Below, piece after piece: positions 21,009 to 31,930 of a stretch of 64,000 bases of DNA. The notes below the pieces were generated by a model, which saw only the letters and a program-made list of their open reading frames with translations, ran no database searches and had not been told where the DNA came from. The DNA is from Isoetes taiwanensis (taxonomy: Eukaryota > Streptophyta > Lycopodiopsida > Isoetales > Isoetaceae). Location: assembly GCA_021234155.1 (NCBI GenBank), contig JAJEKV010000797.1, positions 1 to 64,000 on the forward strand, written 5' to 3'. Every line of letters begins with the position of its first letter. Position 1 is the first letter of the stretch. Made by a program: the position numbers and the translations under genes.

Positions 21009-21330
21009 GGGGATCCCCTCTCCGGGATCTGCAAGCCCCGCTGCTAGGTGATCCTGCCCTCCGGGATCACATATTATTAAAACGGGATCCCTCCTCCAGG
21101 GATCCGCGTCGCTTGTAATTTGATCCCGCCCTCGGGATCACACACTAACTAAAACGGGATCCCTCCTCAGGGATCCCGCGTGTCGCTTACTTGGTGATCC
21201 CCTCCTCTGGGATCCCGCGTCCACCTGCTTGGTGATCCCGTCCTCCGGGATCACACACCCCTTACAAATAGATCCCATCCTCCGGGATCCCCCGTCCGGC
21301 TGCCTGGTGATCCCGCCCTCCGGGATCACA
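21009..21330 (+). repeat. Internal GATCCC palindrome array 2
   Basis: Direct repeat of array 1 with the same flanks: AAAGTAATAAAATACGT before it and GGGATCACAG(C/G)ATT plus AATATGTTAAT-like sequence after it. The two arrays bracket the small gene. Confidence 0.9.
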
Positions 21331-21684
21331 GCATTCAACATGTTAATGTATTAGTTATCATAGGCCGACCATTGAAATTATGAATATATTAACCATTGAA
21401 ATTATGAATATATTATTAACCATTGGAATATGTCTAGGAACAATGGCAATAATAAACTTTGATGTTGAAACTATGGTGGAAGCTTTGAAGCATTATTCTT
21501 TGGTGCATTGAGCCATTGCCAAAAGCCAAAATTACATTCAAGTGTTCCAGTTTTGACATTGAAGTCTTGAAGAAGATATTCACATTCAAGAGAATTACAT
21601 TCAAGTGTTCCAGATATTCACATTCAAGAAAATATTCACATTCAAAGTTTTTTGAGATATTCACATTCACAAATTTTTAGATCT

Positions 21685-24086
21685 TTACCGTAATGTCAAG
21701 GACCATGTACCAAAGAAGCTGGTCCGATCCGCTATCACCCGTGTCACCCCCGGGGTAAGTAAAAGGTGGACTTCCCTCGCAGCCAAGCAATCGTGTAGTT
21801 TCGGAGCATTATCTTGAAGCCCCGACCTCATGCAATCTATGTCTTCTTTTTTGAACCAATCACGGTTAATCAGAATCTGCATTAAAACATGAATTTAGCC
21901 ATGAACTGAAAATTTGCAAAAAAAAAAAAAAAAAAAAACAACAAACATAAACTCAAAGACTCACATTATCCTCCTTGCCACTGACGTCTTTAACAAATTT
22001 CTTCACATAATTTATGACACATACACACACAGTCCAATTATTGTGTTTGTTGGGGAGTTTCTAATGGAAATGTGGTGCATTATGCAATGCACTTTCCTCA
22101 TGCCTCCACCTCTTAAACACGCCTGTGGAGGAATCGCAAGTATGAATAGGAAATTAGCTTCAATCATAATGCAAAAGATTAAATATTTCGAGATAGAGAG
22201 GAATACTTACGGTGTCACAAATTCGGGGTAGATGCATGCAAGGGAGCATATGAATCAAGGTGGAGAATGCAAGGGCAGGGCTTTCCAAGCCGAGCACACG
22301 CCAGGCCATCAGTCACTAAGATGAAAAGGCTCCAATGGCCACTAAGAAATAGCAAATTGAAAGGCAATTAAAATAGATTTAAAACTAAAATAATCAAGTG
22401 ATCAGAGTTTACCCAAAGATTGACAGAATATAATAGAATTGTGCCGTGCGGATCTTCCACCGTGCCCTACCAAACGGGTTGTCGGGATGAGCTTGGCAAA
22501 TGCTCATAAAGCCCCGCCAACCCGGCCTTGCTTCCACTCAAGAACAGCCCGAATGCCAGGATGCAAGAAGACATGATGACACCTTTTAGGATAGGAATTG
22601 AGTGTAATAATTACCTGCATAAACCAATTGAGCAATTGAGTGCAATGAAAAACTGAAATTGAAGAAACTTAAGAACTTAAAACTTACAGGAGATAAGAAC
22701 CAATGCAATCCGAAGTCCACATCGCCTCCGCATCCCCGAGGCGGAAGGGATTGTCATAAATTTTAGGGCCTCGGCTTCTTGGATGTAAAACTCGACATTT
22801 TTCGACTTGTGCCGACCTTGATGAAGGGGCTCTCAACCACCACTGTGGAAATTTAATGTGAAGGGGCACCGCCATCGATCGACATCAACACCTCTTTGGT
22901 AGTCCAAAACAGAATCTAGAAAATGTGGATCGACAGAGTACAAATGATACAGCATAATCTTGCTGGGCTTGGGAATATTATCTTCGAGCTCAGTTTCCAG
23001 CAGGATCCGGTTAGGGGCCATGAATTGATGGATTTAGGAGGAGGTTTTGGGGGTTTTGGGTCCGCACGATGATGCCTCCAGAATTTTTGGGCCCGGCTTT
23101 GGCAACATGGTTTAGGCAAAGGGGCAAGTTTAGGCAAAGGGGCAGGTTTAGGCAAAGGGGACGAATACTTACCGCCGCTGCAGCCACCTCCTCGCCACAT
23201 CATCAACGCCCAATTGGCTTTGCTCCCGCTCTTTGGTTAGTGGAGGCCAAAGCTCATCATCAGAGATTAAATTTTTGGTGCTCTGCCTGATCCGTGCCTT
23301 TATCTCCTCGACCGCAATTGTTGGCTTTCCAATTCACTTGCTTTCTTCCTCCTGGACCTGTAAATTAATGAAGGCTTCTCTTTGGCTCTTATCGAAGACC
23401 CATTTCAATTTGCTCATCGGCCACCACTCAAAGATTTCTCCTTGCCCTCTCTGCAATTTTTGGGTGAATTGTGGGCATATTTATAGTCGGATCCATGCTT
23501 CGCCACGTAAATCTTTGCATAACTCCTCTTCTTCGATTGGCATTCGTTTTGGGCGGGCTGCATTGGGCAAATGAATTCGATTTGGGATCCTCCCCCTCGG
23601 CGCATCAGGAACCCGCCACCTATCAAGCAAGGCATGCACTCGAAACCTGTGATTTTCGAGCTCAACCTTCCTGGAGTAACTTTTGGTGCAGTCATCAACT
23701 AAGCACTTCCATCTCTTTGCCAGCTGATCGTAACTGTAATCAGGGGCCTCTTGGTTCTCGTAACTGTAATCAGGCTCGTCTATGACCTGACCCTCCTTTA
23801 CTGGCCCCCCTTCCTCATTCAAATCGCCCAGCAGTTGAGCGTCCACAGAAACTCGTTCTTTCGCCTCCTCCTCTGTATTCTTCCCCACCGCCGATTTTTC
23901 CTCCCCTTCATCCAATTTTTGTTGCCCCGACGGCTTCGGGGAGTCCACCTCGGCATCCGATTCCGCTTCAGTGCGCAGGATCTCCGGAATCTGGAATGCA
24001 TATGAAGCAGCGCCTTCAAGACAAAGATTCTCGCCAAAACTGGTGTTGAGGCTGACTTCCAGGGTTAAGGATTCGTCCATCTGCAA
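21685..24086 (-). CDS. Multi-exon MULE-borne gene encoding a C2H2-finger protein
   Basis: The first exon begins MQMDESLTLEVSLNTSFGEN at 24086, just inside the right inverted repeat. It carries an acidic region (EAESDAEVDSPKPSG, EGEEKSAVGKNTEEE) and, near residue 125, a C2H2-type finger WKCLVDDC...HRFRVH. After frame changes near 23620 come segments with MAPNRILLETELEDNIPKPS, HFLDSVLDYQRGVDVDRW, FMTIPSASGMRRRCG (donor CCTGTAAGT at 22689), AHPDNPFGRARWKIRTAQFY and, after a TGCAG acceptor, ILINRDWFKKEDIDC ending at 21685. At least five exons are plausible; exact joins are uncertain. The function is unknown. By position it is the convergent second gene of the MULE, and the finger suggests DNA binding. 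Confidence 0.55.
23108..23162. repeat. 18-bp triplication
   Basis: Three tandem copies of TTTAGGCAAAGGGGCAGG-like sequence inside the large MULE gene region; an in-frame expansion of about six codons per unit. Confidence 0.8.
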
Positions 24087-24529
24087 GCCACAGTAAGATT
24101 TAGTAAAGAATAGTAGGAAATAGTAAAAAACTTGATAAAACAGAGTACCCGGGTCGATTTTACCTCCGTAACTTCGTTAATACAGGAGGTAAACGAGTTC
24201 CGCAGCGCTAATGGTGCCGTCGCCCGACAAAACCATCAGGCACTGAGGGAACCGAGAGCCCACCGCGAGAGTTCTCGCGCCGCACTTGGACTCTTTGAAA
24301 TCGACGGAGGCTCTACCGCCCCTCCCAGATCCCTAAGTCCCACGTATGACGGGATTGGCCACGCACGCATCATTAATGGGTGCCGCCGGGATCCGGGAGG
24401 ACGTGATAAATCAATGGATCTAATGGTCGACAAAGCAAACCAGCTCGGAGTGCATCTAACGGCGGAGAATAACTCCCGCCTCCACGTCGGCGACATCCAC
24501 GTCGGCGCTCTCCACCTCGGCCACGGACG

Positions 24530-25392
24530 GATGATCCCGGAGGACGGGATCCACTCACCCGGACGGGTGATCCCGGAGGGGGGGATCACCACGGGATAGT
24601 CACGTCGCCAGAATGGGCCTCATGGCCATGGCCCGAGCACGGGATCCAAGTCACGGGAGCCCCGTCACCATATCGGGGATCCGGAGGGGCGGGATCACCA
24701 CGGCTGATAGCGCCCGCCGTTATCGCCACCGGGGGATGATCGGAGGAGGGGGATCACCACGGGCGGATAAGCGTTGTTATCCGCCCATGGGGGGGGGGGT
24801 GATCCCGAGGGAGGGATCCGCGTCCGGTGCCCTGGGATCCCTGGGAGGGAGGGGATCACCTCCTACGGATAAGGCCCACCGTTATCAGCCACGGGCGGGT
24901 GATCCCCTGAGGAGGGATCACCCCTACGGATAGGGTCCGGCCGTTATCACCCGCACGGGTGATCCCGGAGGAGGGGATCCGCGTCCGGGGTGCCCGGGGA
25001 TCCCGAACGTGGGGATCAACTCGGCGGATTGCGTCCGCCGTTATCAACCACGGCCGGGTGATCCCGGAGGAGGGGATCCGCGTCCGGGGTGCCGGGGATC
25101 CCGGAGGAGGGGATCACCTCGGCGGATATCGTCCGCCGTTAACAGCCAGCGGCCGTGGGGATCCCGGAGGAGGGGATCGAGTGGATGATCCCGGAGGCGG
25201 GGATCTCTGAGGCGCGGACGGTCGCGATTGCACGGGGGTTTGGACGGCGGGGATGGTCTGGGCCGACGTGGCGTCTGCCGTACCTCAGAACGGGGTCCCC
25301 CGAACGGACCCCGTCGAGAGAGACCCGGGATCCCGGAGGCCGGTAAATTTATCTCCGGGATCACCGAATCAAGGGTAAAAGTATCCTGAGCC
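24530..25392 (-). repeat. MULE right terminal inverted repeat
   Basis: Inverted copy of the left repeat, including the outer unique segment with CCACGTCGGCCCAGACCAT and the palindrome array. About 12 GATCCCGGAGGAGGGGATC units are visible. It faces the start of the C2H2-finger gene at 24086. Confidence 0.9.
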
Positions 25393-25401
25393 TCTTATCT
25401 T
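25393..25401. repeat. MULE target site duplication TCTTATCTT, right copy
   Basis: Exact match to 15482-15490. Confidence 0.9.
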
Positions 25402-25626
25402 ATCTTATCCTTCTATATTCCTTCTATATGATTACTAGAAAAAAAACCGGTTCCAAAAATGGCGATTTTGGAATTATATATATCTACTTTCCGGGCAGAA
25501 ATACAACGCAATATTGGTTTTTAGAATTATCTACGTTTTCCCACCTACTGTTTTTCCGTCAACACACGGCGCCCAAATCGCCTCCCCCACTATCTCCCCC
25601 CGATTGGGGTTATTAAATAAATTAGT

Positions 25627-25717
25627 GGAAACCCTTCCGGGCTTCAATATGGAAACCCTTCCGGATTTCCATGAAACCCGGAAGGGTTTCCATATCTTGA
25701 AGCCCGGAAGGGTTTCC
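25627..25717. repeat. Hairpin of AAACCCTTCCGG units
   Basis: Two GGAAACCCTTCCGG units on the left pair with two CCGGAAGGGTTTCC units on the right, giving arms of about 43 bp around a very short loop. The same unit recurs at 28015-28445. Confidence 0.85.
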
Positions 25718-26362
25718 GTAAGAAAATATAAATAGATTATTTTTTTGGGGAAGAAATATCCACCGCTAATTAATTCTTAATTAATGCGTTGGTGTTTTTC
25801 CTTTTGGCGGTGCGCCTGAGTAACGCCGCTATTACTGGAGGATATGGCGGGGGGGTTATCCTCCGCCTTCTATCATTGTTTATTATGTGCAATCGCAGGA
25901 GTAGATCATAGAAGCAGTGCCGGTCGAGACAGTTTTTGAAGCTGCGGATCCATCGCCACAAGCATCAGGTCTTTTACAGGTGAATCCATGGGCAGGTAGA
26001 GCTACACCTAATCCTATTTGCTTTGTCTTGGATTTTACAGAAGCTGCAAGAGTTACATTTTCATAGAGCAGAGCAGTTGGGACTCCATCAATGGGTCTAT
26101 GAAATACATCTCCCTGAGATATTGATGACAACGGTAGTTGTGGATAGGGAACGGATTCCTGAAGATGATTTCTGAGGCAGTGGCAGACGGCGGTGGCATT
26201 TTTTTGGTTTTTTCAAATAAGAAACAAGCTCCTAATATTTGTAACCCCTTCAATTTTTCCAGTTTGGGTTCTTTTTTGCTTCGTCGCTGCTAACTTTATT
26301 TTACTCCAGGTACAAGTGTGATCGTGATTAATAAACTTATGTAAGGTAGTTGTATGTCGCAG
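25718..26362. other. No gene recognised
   Basis: A short - strand frame (26131-25883, QIGLGVALPAHGFTCK) looks coding-like but has no recognisable family. The rest is AT-rich. Confidence 0.35.
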
Positions 26363-26434
26363 GTGATTAAATTAGAAGAAATGGCTACGGGTAAAGCTGT
26401 GGATACACTCCTTAATTATGAAACTGTGGTTCAG
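26363..26434 (+). pseudogene. Single exon resembling an ABC half-transporter (ATM-like)
   Basis: A 72-bp open segment between a CGCAG acceptor and a CAGGTATTT donor encodes 24 residues ending GKAVDTLLNYETVVQ. This resembles the transmembrane-domain segment ASxxAxDSLLNYETVKYF of mitochondrial ABCB/ATM-type transporters. No adjoining exon is visible, so it is an isolated remnant; the match is too short to be certain. Confidence 0.4.
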
Positions 26435-26849
26435 GTATTTTCAAATCGTCACTGCAAAAATTACCATGCTGTAGAATAAGAGGATATGTAGATCATAGTC
26501 CTGAGAGACAGTTCTTCATTCTGTTAGTTTTAGGAATGATGTATTAACCCCATTTTTAATAAGTTGATTGTCAACCTTATTGTAAGCTGTAGGCTCTGTA
26601 TTTCATAATACATATGAAAATGAAATGCTCCTCAGTCTCAATTTCATTCATAAGACATCTGTTCAAGTATGGCCTCGGGGTCGAGTTTGCACGACCTCAA
26701 TTTCAAGCCGATGCCAAATGAATATTCAAGTTGAAACACAAAGCAGACTAAAATTTACATTAAAATGATCGATGAGGAATCAATGCTTTATTCATAATCT
26801 TTTTTGGCAAGAAATATATTTTGAAACCTCTTTATTTCTATCCATTCCA

Positions 26850-27232
26850 TGGCCACCGGGGCTGGTCTAGCTGCAAGGTCTTGAGTAAGATCATCATGTT
26901 AGTGATGATGACAAAATGTATTGAGATATTGGGATAGATGATGCTTTGATTGCTTGATTTCTTTGCTTTATCTTGGAGGAACTGTTTCAATACCTTTTGT
27001 AAAGCTTTAGTTCTCTTCAAAGTGTCTCTTCTTGCCACAATGAAAACAGACATAAGAATCATTGGAAGGATTAGAGGAACCGAAGAAACTTCTTTGAGCG
27101 GGTCTGTGAAAGTGGAATTCGCTTTTGAATAATGAGCTCCTTCAATATAATCAGGCTTTTTGATATTTGATTCTGCTTCCATGGGGCTGCTGGAGTTGAT
27201 CAAAGGATATTTTGATTGTTTTCTAGATTTCA
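26850..27232 (-). pseudogene. Retroelement gag fragment with zinc knuckle
   Basis: The 131-codon frame has MEAESNIKKPDYIEGAHYS; a shifted frame reads YVCFHCGKKRHFEEN, the CX2CX3-4H start of a zinc knuckle like that in Copia gag. Frames are interrupted and there is no adjacent pol, so it is a relic. Confidence 0.45.
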
Positions 27233-27239
27233 TAGTGAT

Positions 27240-28010
27240 TGAATAAAGTCAGAATCTGGAGACAAACCTCTTAAAGCATGCAGAGTCAGAGTTGCATCCA
27301 CAAAGCAAATCACTTGGTTGCTTTTTTTTATTTATTTTGCACAGATTCTTTTGATCCCGGAAGGTTTTCCAGAAGATCCCAAGGGTTTTTATCGAAGTTT
27401 GGATATGGCCGGTTGTCTTGCTTTCTTCCAGTTCATTTGTTGAGAACGAACAATAGTCATTTGTAGCTACCTTCAGATATTTCAGTTGTTAATATCGTAT
27501 ATAACGATGTGTTTATTTTGGTAATGCATGGGTTCAACTCCCATGATTGCATGTTGCATATTGCATTATGTGGTTGCAGGAGCTGAAACCTGCATAATAC
27601 TTCATGCGATAGTATCAAATACATTGTAAGTTCATCTCTGAATTCTATTCCATGTTCCCCTTGGCATTTCCAGACGATATCCCTAGCCTAGCTTGTTCCA
27701 AGGTTGGGAAATGTAGTATACACTATCCTGGTCAAACATTGTACATGCATGGCAGTTTAATACACGAGATTCTAAAACTTTCAATTCAATTCAATTTTAA
27801 GCTTTGATAACAAAATAATTTGACCAAAAGAACCATGATCTAAAACCAGGACTTCCCATAATTTGTACCTTGCAAGAAGTTCTATGTTGGGTGTCAAGTG
27901 CCAGAATTTTTGAGATAATGTTATATTGGGTGTTAAGTGCCAGAATTTTTGAGATTAAAGCTGGTCTCAATTCTTAGTTAATCTTACCCCATGGAGTTTC
28001 TAACTGCATG
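27240..28010. other. No gene recognised
   Basis: AT-rich sequence with a short local duplication of GTTAAGTGCCAGAATTTTTG (about 27893-27955). No coding motif seen. Confidence 0.4.
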
Positions 28011-28014
28011 TGGA

Positions 28015-28445
28015 AACCTAACCTATTTTCCTCCTCGTGTGGAAACCTAACCTGTTTTCCTCCTCCTGTGGAAACCCTTCCTATTTTCCTCCTCCTGTGG
28101 AAACCCTTCCCAATTTCCATCATGCAAGGAAATCGGGAAGGGTTTCCACTCAAAATTTGAATTTTGAGTGACGTGCGCTCGATGGACGTGCGCCTTAATG
28201 TCGGGCGTCCATGTGGAAAGGCGTGAGCCATAAAGGCTCACGTGTGTAAATATTTTGAAAAAAAATAATTTTGTGAAACCCTTCCGGATTTTCCAATGTG
28301 GAAACCCTTCCGGCTTTCCATGGAAACCCTTCTGGGTTTTTAAATTCTGGAAAACCGGAAGGGTTTGGGTTTTATTGAAAACCGGAAGGGTTTCCGTGGA
28401 AAGCCGGAAGGGTTCCATTAAAACCCGGAAGGGTTTCCGTGGAGG
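28015..28445. repeat. Cluster of AAACCCTTCC / GGAAGGGTTT palindromic units
   Basis: About 13 units, direct first (GTGGAAACC..CCTCCTCC at 28012-28115), then inverted (CGGGAAGGGTTTCC at 28135, then 28275-28440). The second half forms an inverted repeat around about 28345. Same motif as 25627-25717. Confidence 0.85.
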
Positions 28446-30830
28446 CCAACCCAAATCGGGCGTACTTAAAACCATCGGCGGCCCATGGTTCTAGAGCTGC
28501 CTCTTGAGCATCTAAATTGTGGTGAGATTTATTAGCAGAGGCTCCGGCGTTCCTTCCTTTGTGCATCTATGGAAGCATCTCGGTTTGGTCCTAAGATTTT
28601 GTGGGGTAAGGGCAGCTATGACAATTCTATTACTTTGGTGTTTGAAAATGCTTACAGTCGCCATTACTTCATCATCGCCTTAAACTTTTGAACCGACGAA
28701 CCACGACTTTATTCTGAGTTTAAGCTGTCCGTAAAATCGATAGTTGTTAATTCGTGTGCAAAGAGGTATTTTTTTCTTTTATTTCGTTGATTTGATGCCC
28801 CTCTTAAGAAGTAGTGCTTGCTAATTGGATTTGGACATTTCGTATCTTGAAGCTCTCCAGCAAGGAGCAAAGTAATTTGACTCTTCCGTTAAGCACGTCC
28901 GGGTATTCCTCGATTCCCTGTATGCGAACCAGGTAATTCTTTTCTCGCTTTAGAGTTTAGTTTTCTGGTACACGCATTTTCGCACAGTGAAGAGCATTTG
29001 CAGCTATCATACATGTTGATTTAAGTGTGTATGCCAGCATTTTCATAGCCTTAGGTTGAATATAGAGATACAGTGGAGAAATTGAGAGGCTAAAGCCAAA
29101 ATCTCTAGATATACTCTCGGTTTGCAGGCTTTTGCGCAGCAATATAGCAGTAGGTTTCCTGAAGAAGGCTGGCTTCTTTTGCATTTCTTTCATGTGTCTG
29201 TAATGCTCATCTAACATGTTATAAGCGGGCCATCAATCTCGTGTTTTGGGATCATCCTTATAGCAGAATTCGTCCTCGCCCATCAACCTGTAAGAAAAGT
29301 AACCAAAGCCTCTGTCACAAATGGGAAAAGAGGTCAGGAATAGCCAGAGACAGGAATTCGTCCTTATAATAGAATGATGCTGAAAAAACTATAGTTACCA
29401 TGGTTAGAATCATGTGGGTTTCAGTTGCAAAGAGCTTCTAGTGTTTAAATTTGAGCCAGAACCTACCTACTTTGGATACAAATTTTTAAACTCTCTGTGC
29501 TGGTTGGTCTTTAATGTTGAATTCTGTAAATTGAGCGGTAATCCTAAGAAACTATCCCTAAGACACAGATTAGATCAGATTAAGCTAGAAACACAGGGCA
29601 ATCAAGCACGATTTGAAGTGCTTAATTATGTGGAGAGCTTCGAAATCAGGCAAATCGGATGCGCACTAAAGGGAAAAGGCTTGGTGCATAATGTCTGTTT
29701 TGCTGTTTCGCATGATGTCTGCCCATTGTGGGAGCTTAATACCGCAAATCTGAGATATCTGTTTCTTACCCAAACCGTCCCTAGTCGGCGAAATCCAAAT
29801 CACCTGCTAAACAAATCTTCAAATCTATGAATCCTAAACCGCGTATCCACAAAACAAGCCAACATTTCATGCCTCCAACTCCATCACTTTCCCATGCTTG
29901 CAGACCAAAAACATGAAACAGTAATTCAAGAACAACCGAAAAGTAAATCCCACCATTTCCTTCGATTAAAAAACCTAATAAGGTCGAGGATCACCTGCGG
30001 GATCAAAACCCTTGCCGGAATCCACCATTTTTTAGCAAAAATGCGAGTGGTAGAGTAAAAAATGCGCAAAACAAAGGTAGAATAGGTAAAGCAGCGCCAT
30101 GTCAGGGATTGCCGTAGCTGAGCTGCCTCTGCTGTGAAGCAAAGCAGGGGAGATGGCCTTCTTGGCAAAGGGCAAGAGCGGCGCCGTTTCTGTTAGCGGC
30201 GCCTTCAGATAAGCTTTCTTTTTTATGGGAGCTCGACTAGGCGGCGCCGCCAGATTGGATGGGCCAAAAAAATTCATATGAAATAAGTCTCGAGAAGGCT
30301 AAAATGATCCATTGGGCCCAAAAATTTGAACCTCAAAATAGCCCCCAACATTTTACCTTCTCGGAATGGCGACCATTTTCTAGTGGATATGCCCAGATCA
30401 CGGGAAACTTTTAAATGCGTAAACCCCTGCTTCTTGGAAATTCCTGGATTTTCCAGTGTAAGTTCTTTTTGGGTATTTTTTAGGCAAGGGTTTCCTGGCG
30501 GCGCCGCTTACAGCGCCGCCACTACAGACGTTGCTTCTTAGACTTGTTTTATTGAATTGTCACAAAAACATTAATTTTCACAGAACTTAAAAAACTTGAA
30601 CATTAATTTTCTGTAACATCCAATATATCATTCTCCACAAGTGTAAGGACGACCGCTACTTAAAACACTAATCGAAACCCCTCTACTAACATAAAGAAAA
30701 GAAGAAGATTTCAATAAACCTTGGTTCCACCATTTCTACAAGTCGCAACAACAAAAAAAATTGTTAAAGATCATCATTTAACAAAAGAAAATAAAGAAAA
30801 ATTACTCCTAAAAAAATTTACCTTCAAATT
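28446..30830. other. No gene recognised
   Basis: The longest + frame (29414-29830, 138 codons) has no recognisable domain and ordinary AT-rich composition. GGCGCC-rich patches occur at 30178-30250 and 30498-30525. Confidence 0.35.
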
Positions 30831-31090
30831 TGCTCCAAGAACTCGGATCCGAAAGTGCTACTAACTCGGAATCTTAAACTCTTGAAGATAAAAGCAATTC
30901 TTGAACCAAGATTAAGGTTTCTTAAAGTGAACTCGAAATCGAAGAACTCTGCTCCAAGAACTCGGATCGAAAGTGCTAGGGACGATCGCTCTAAGACGAT
31001 TTGCTCCAAGAACTCGCTCCAAGGCGACTACTCCAAGAACTCTCAAAAACTCGCTCCAAAACTCTCAAAAACTCGCTCCAAGAACTGCGC
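30831..31090. repeat. Imperfect CTCCAAGAACTCGGATC repeats
   Basis: CTCCAAGAACTCGGATC(C)GAAAGTGCT occurs at about 30834 and 30953, followed by shorter CTCCAAGAACTC units to 31085. Low-complexity local expansion. Confidence 0.7.
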
Positions 31091-31549
31091 CTTCACCTTG
31101 AAGAATGTTTGCTGCCAAGAACCTAGCCGTAGAAGCTTGAAGAAATAAAGAGCAAAGAAAAAAAAAATCCGTTAAAATCTAACTAAAATGCATCAAAAAT
31201 CGTTCTAAAGGTGAAGGAGGATCACTCCTCACCCTCGAGAACAAAGTGGCGCCAGGCGCCCTCGCCATTACACCAAGATCGCCGGACCCGGACCTTCACC
31301 GGACGGACCTCGCCATTCGAGAGAAGAGAGAGAAAAAAAAAAAGGATAAACGAATTTCCGTGAAGCGGGGATTACGGTGGGAGCCGCCCCCTTTTCGGGT
31401 TTCGGTTGAAACCGCAGCGGGCCGCTTAAAATTATTGGGTAAGTATGTCGTCAACAAAACCCTAACCCTATTTTTTACCTTTAGGGTTCTGATATATCCG
31501 GCAGGGCAGGAGGCGGGAGCTAATCCGGTGAGGTAGATCCTACTGGGTT

Positions 31550-31930
31550 TGAGCAGGACGACATGGCTATAAGATTTGGCGACCAGGCGAAAAGCCATAG
31601 AGTAGGGGGAGCCAAAAACAAGGCGGCCGGATTGAGCAAAGGGTCGCCGAAATTTGCAAAGGGGCAACCTGGGGTAGCCGATTTTGCACAGGAGCAAGTA
31701 TATTAGCTGAGGCAGCCGGATTCTAAGCCAAGCCAAGGTCGGATTCGAGCCAAGGCGGCGGATTTTGATGTGGGGCTGCCGGGCCATGAAATCGAGGAAA
31801 CCAAGATTTCGAAAGCGTAAAAGCGGTGGCATGAGCAAAGGCGGCTGGGTTTTGAGCGAGGCAGCCGGATTTGGAGCATGGGCACCCGGATTTGCATGGG
31901 CAGCGGATTTTGGATGGAAATAGCAAGATA
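31550..31930. repeat. Degenerate GCAAAGGCGGCCGGATTT-like repeats
   Basis: Roughly 12 imperfect copies of a ~25-bp GC-rich unit containing (G)GC(A/G)GCCGGATTTTG. Apparent open frames on the - strand here follow from the repeat composition. Confidence 0.6.

Larger units (their letters stand above)
15491..25392 (+). mobile_element. Mutator-like DNA transposon (MULE), nearly full length
   Basis: The ends read GGCTCAGGATACTTTTACCC inward from both sides, followed by about 0.9 kb of inverted terminal repeat (15491-16430 and 24530-25392). A perfect 9-bp duplication flanks it. Inside are a transposase gene on + (16627-19438), a small spliced gene on - (20163-20744) and a larger spliced gene on - (21685-24086). 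Transposase and large gene each start just inside an inverted repeat and converge, like mudrA/mudrB of MuDR, though I see no similarity to mudrB. Small frameshifts in the transposase suggest this copy is inactive or recently decayed. Confidence 0.92.

Noticed and set aside
29414-29830. 138-codon + strand frame
   Set aside because: No recognisable motif, no splice or neighbour support, ordinary composition; could be chance.
31296-31838. 180-codon - strand frame
   Set aside because: Overlaps degenerate GC-rich repeats and has no domain motif.
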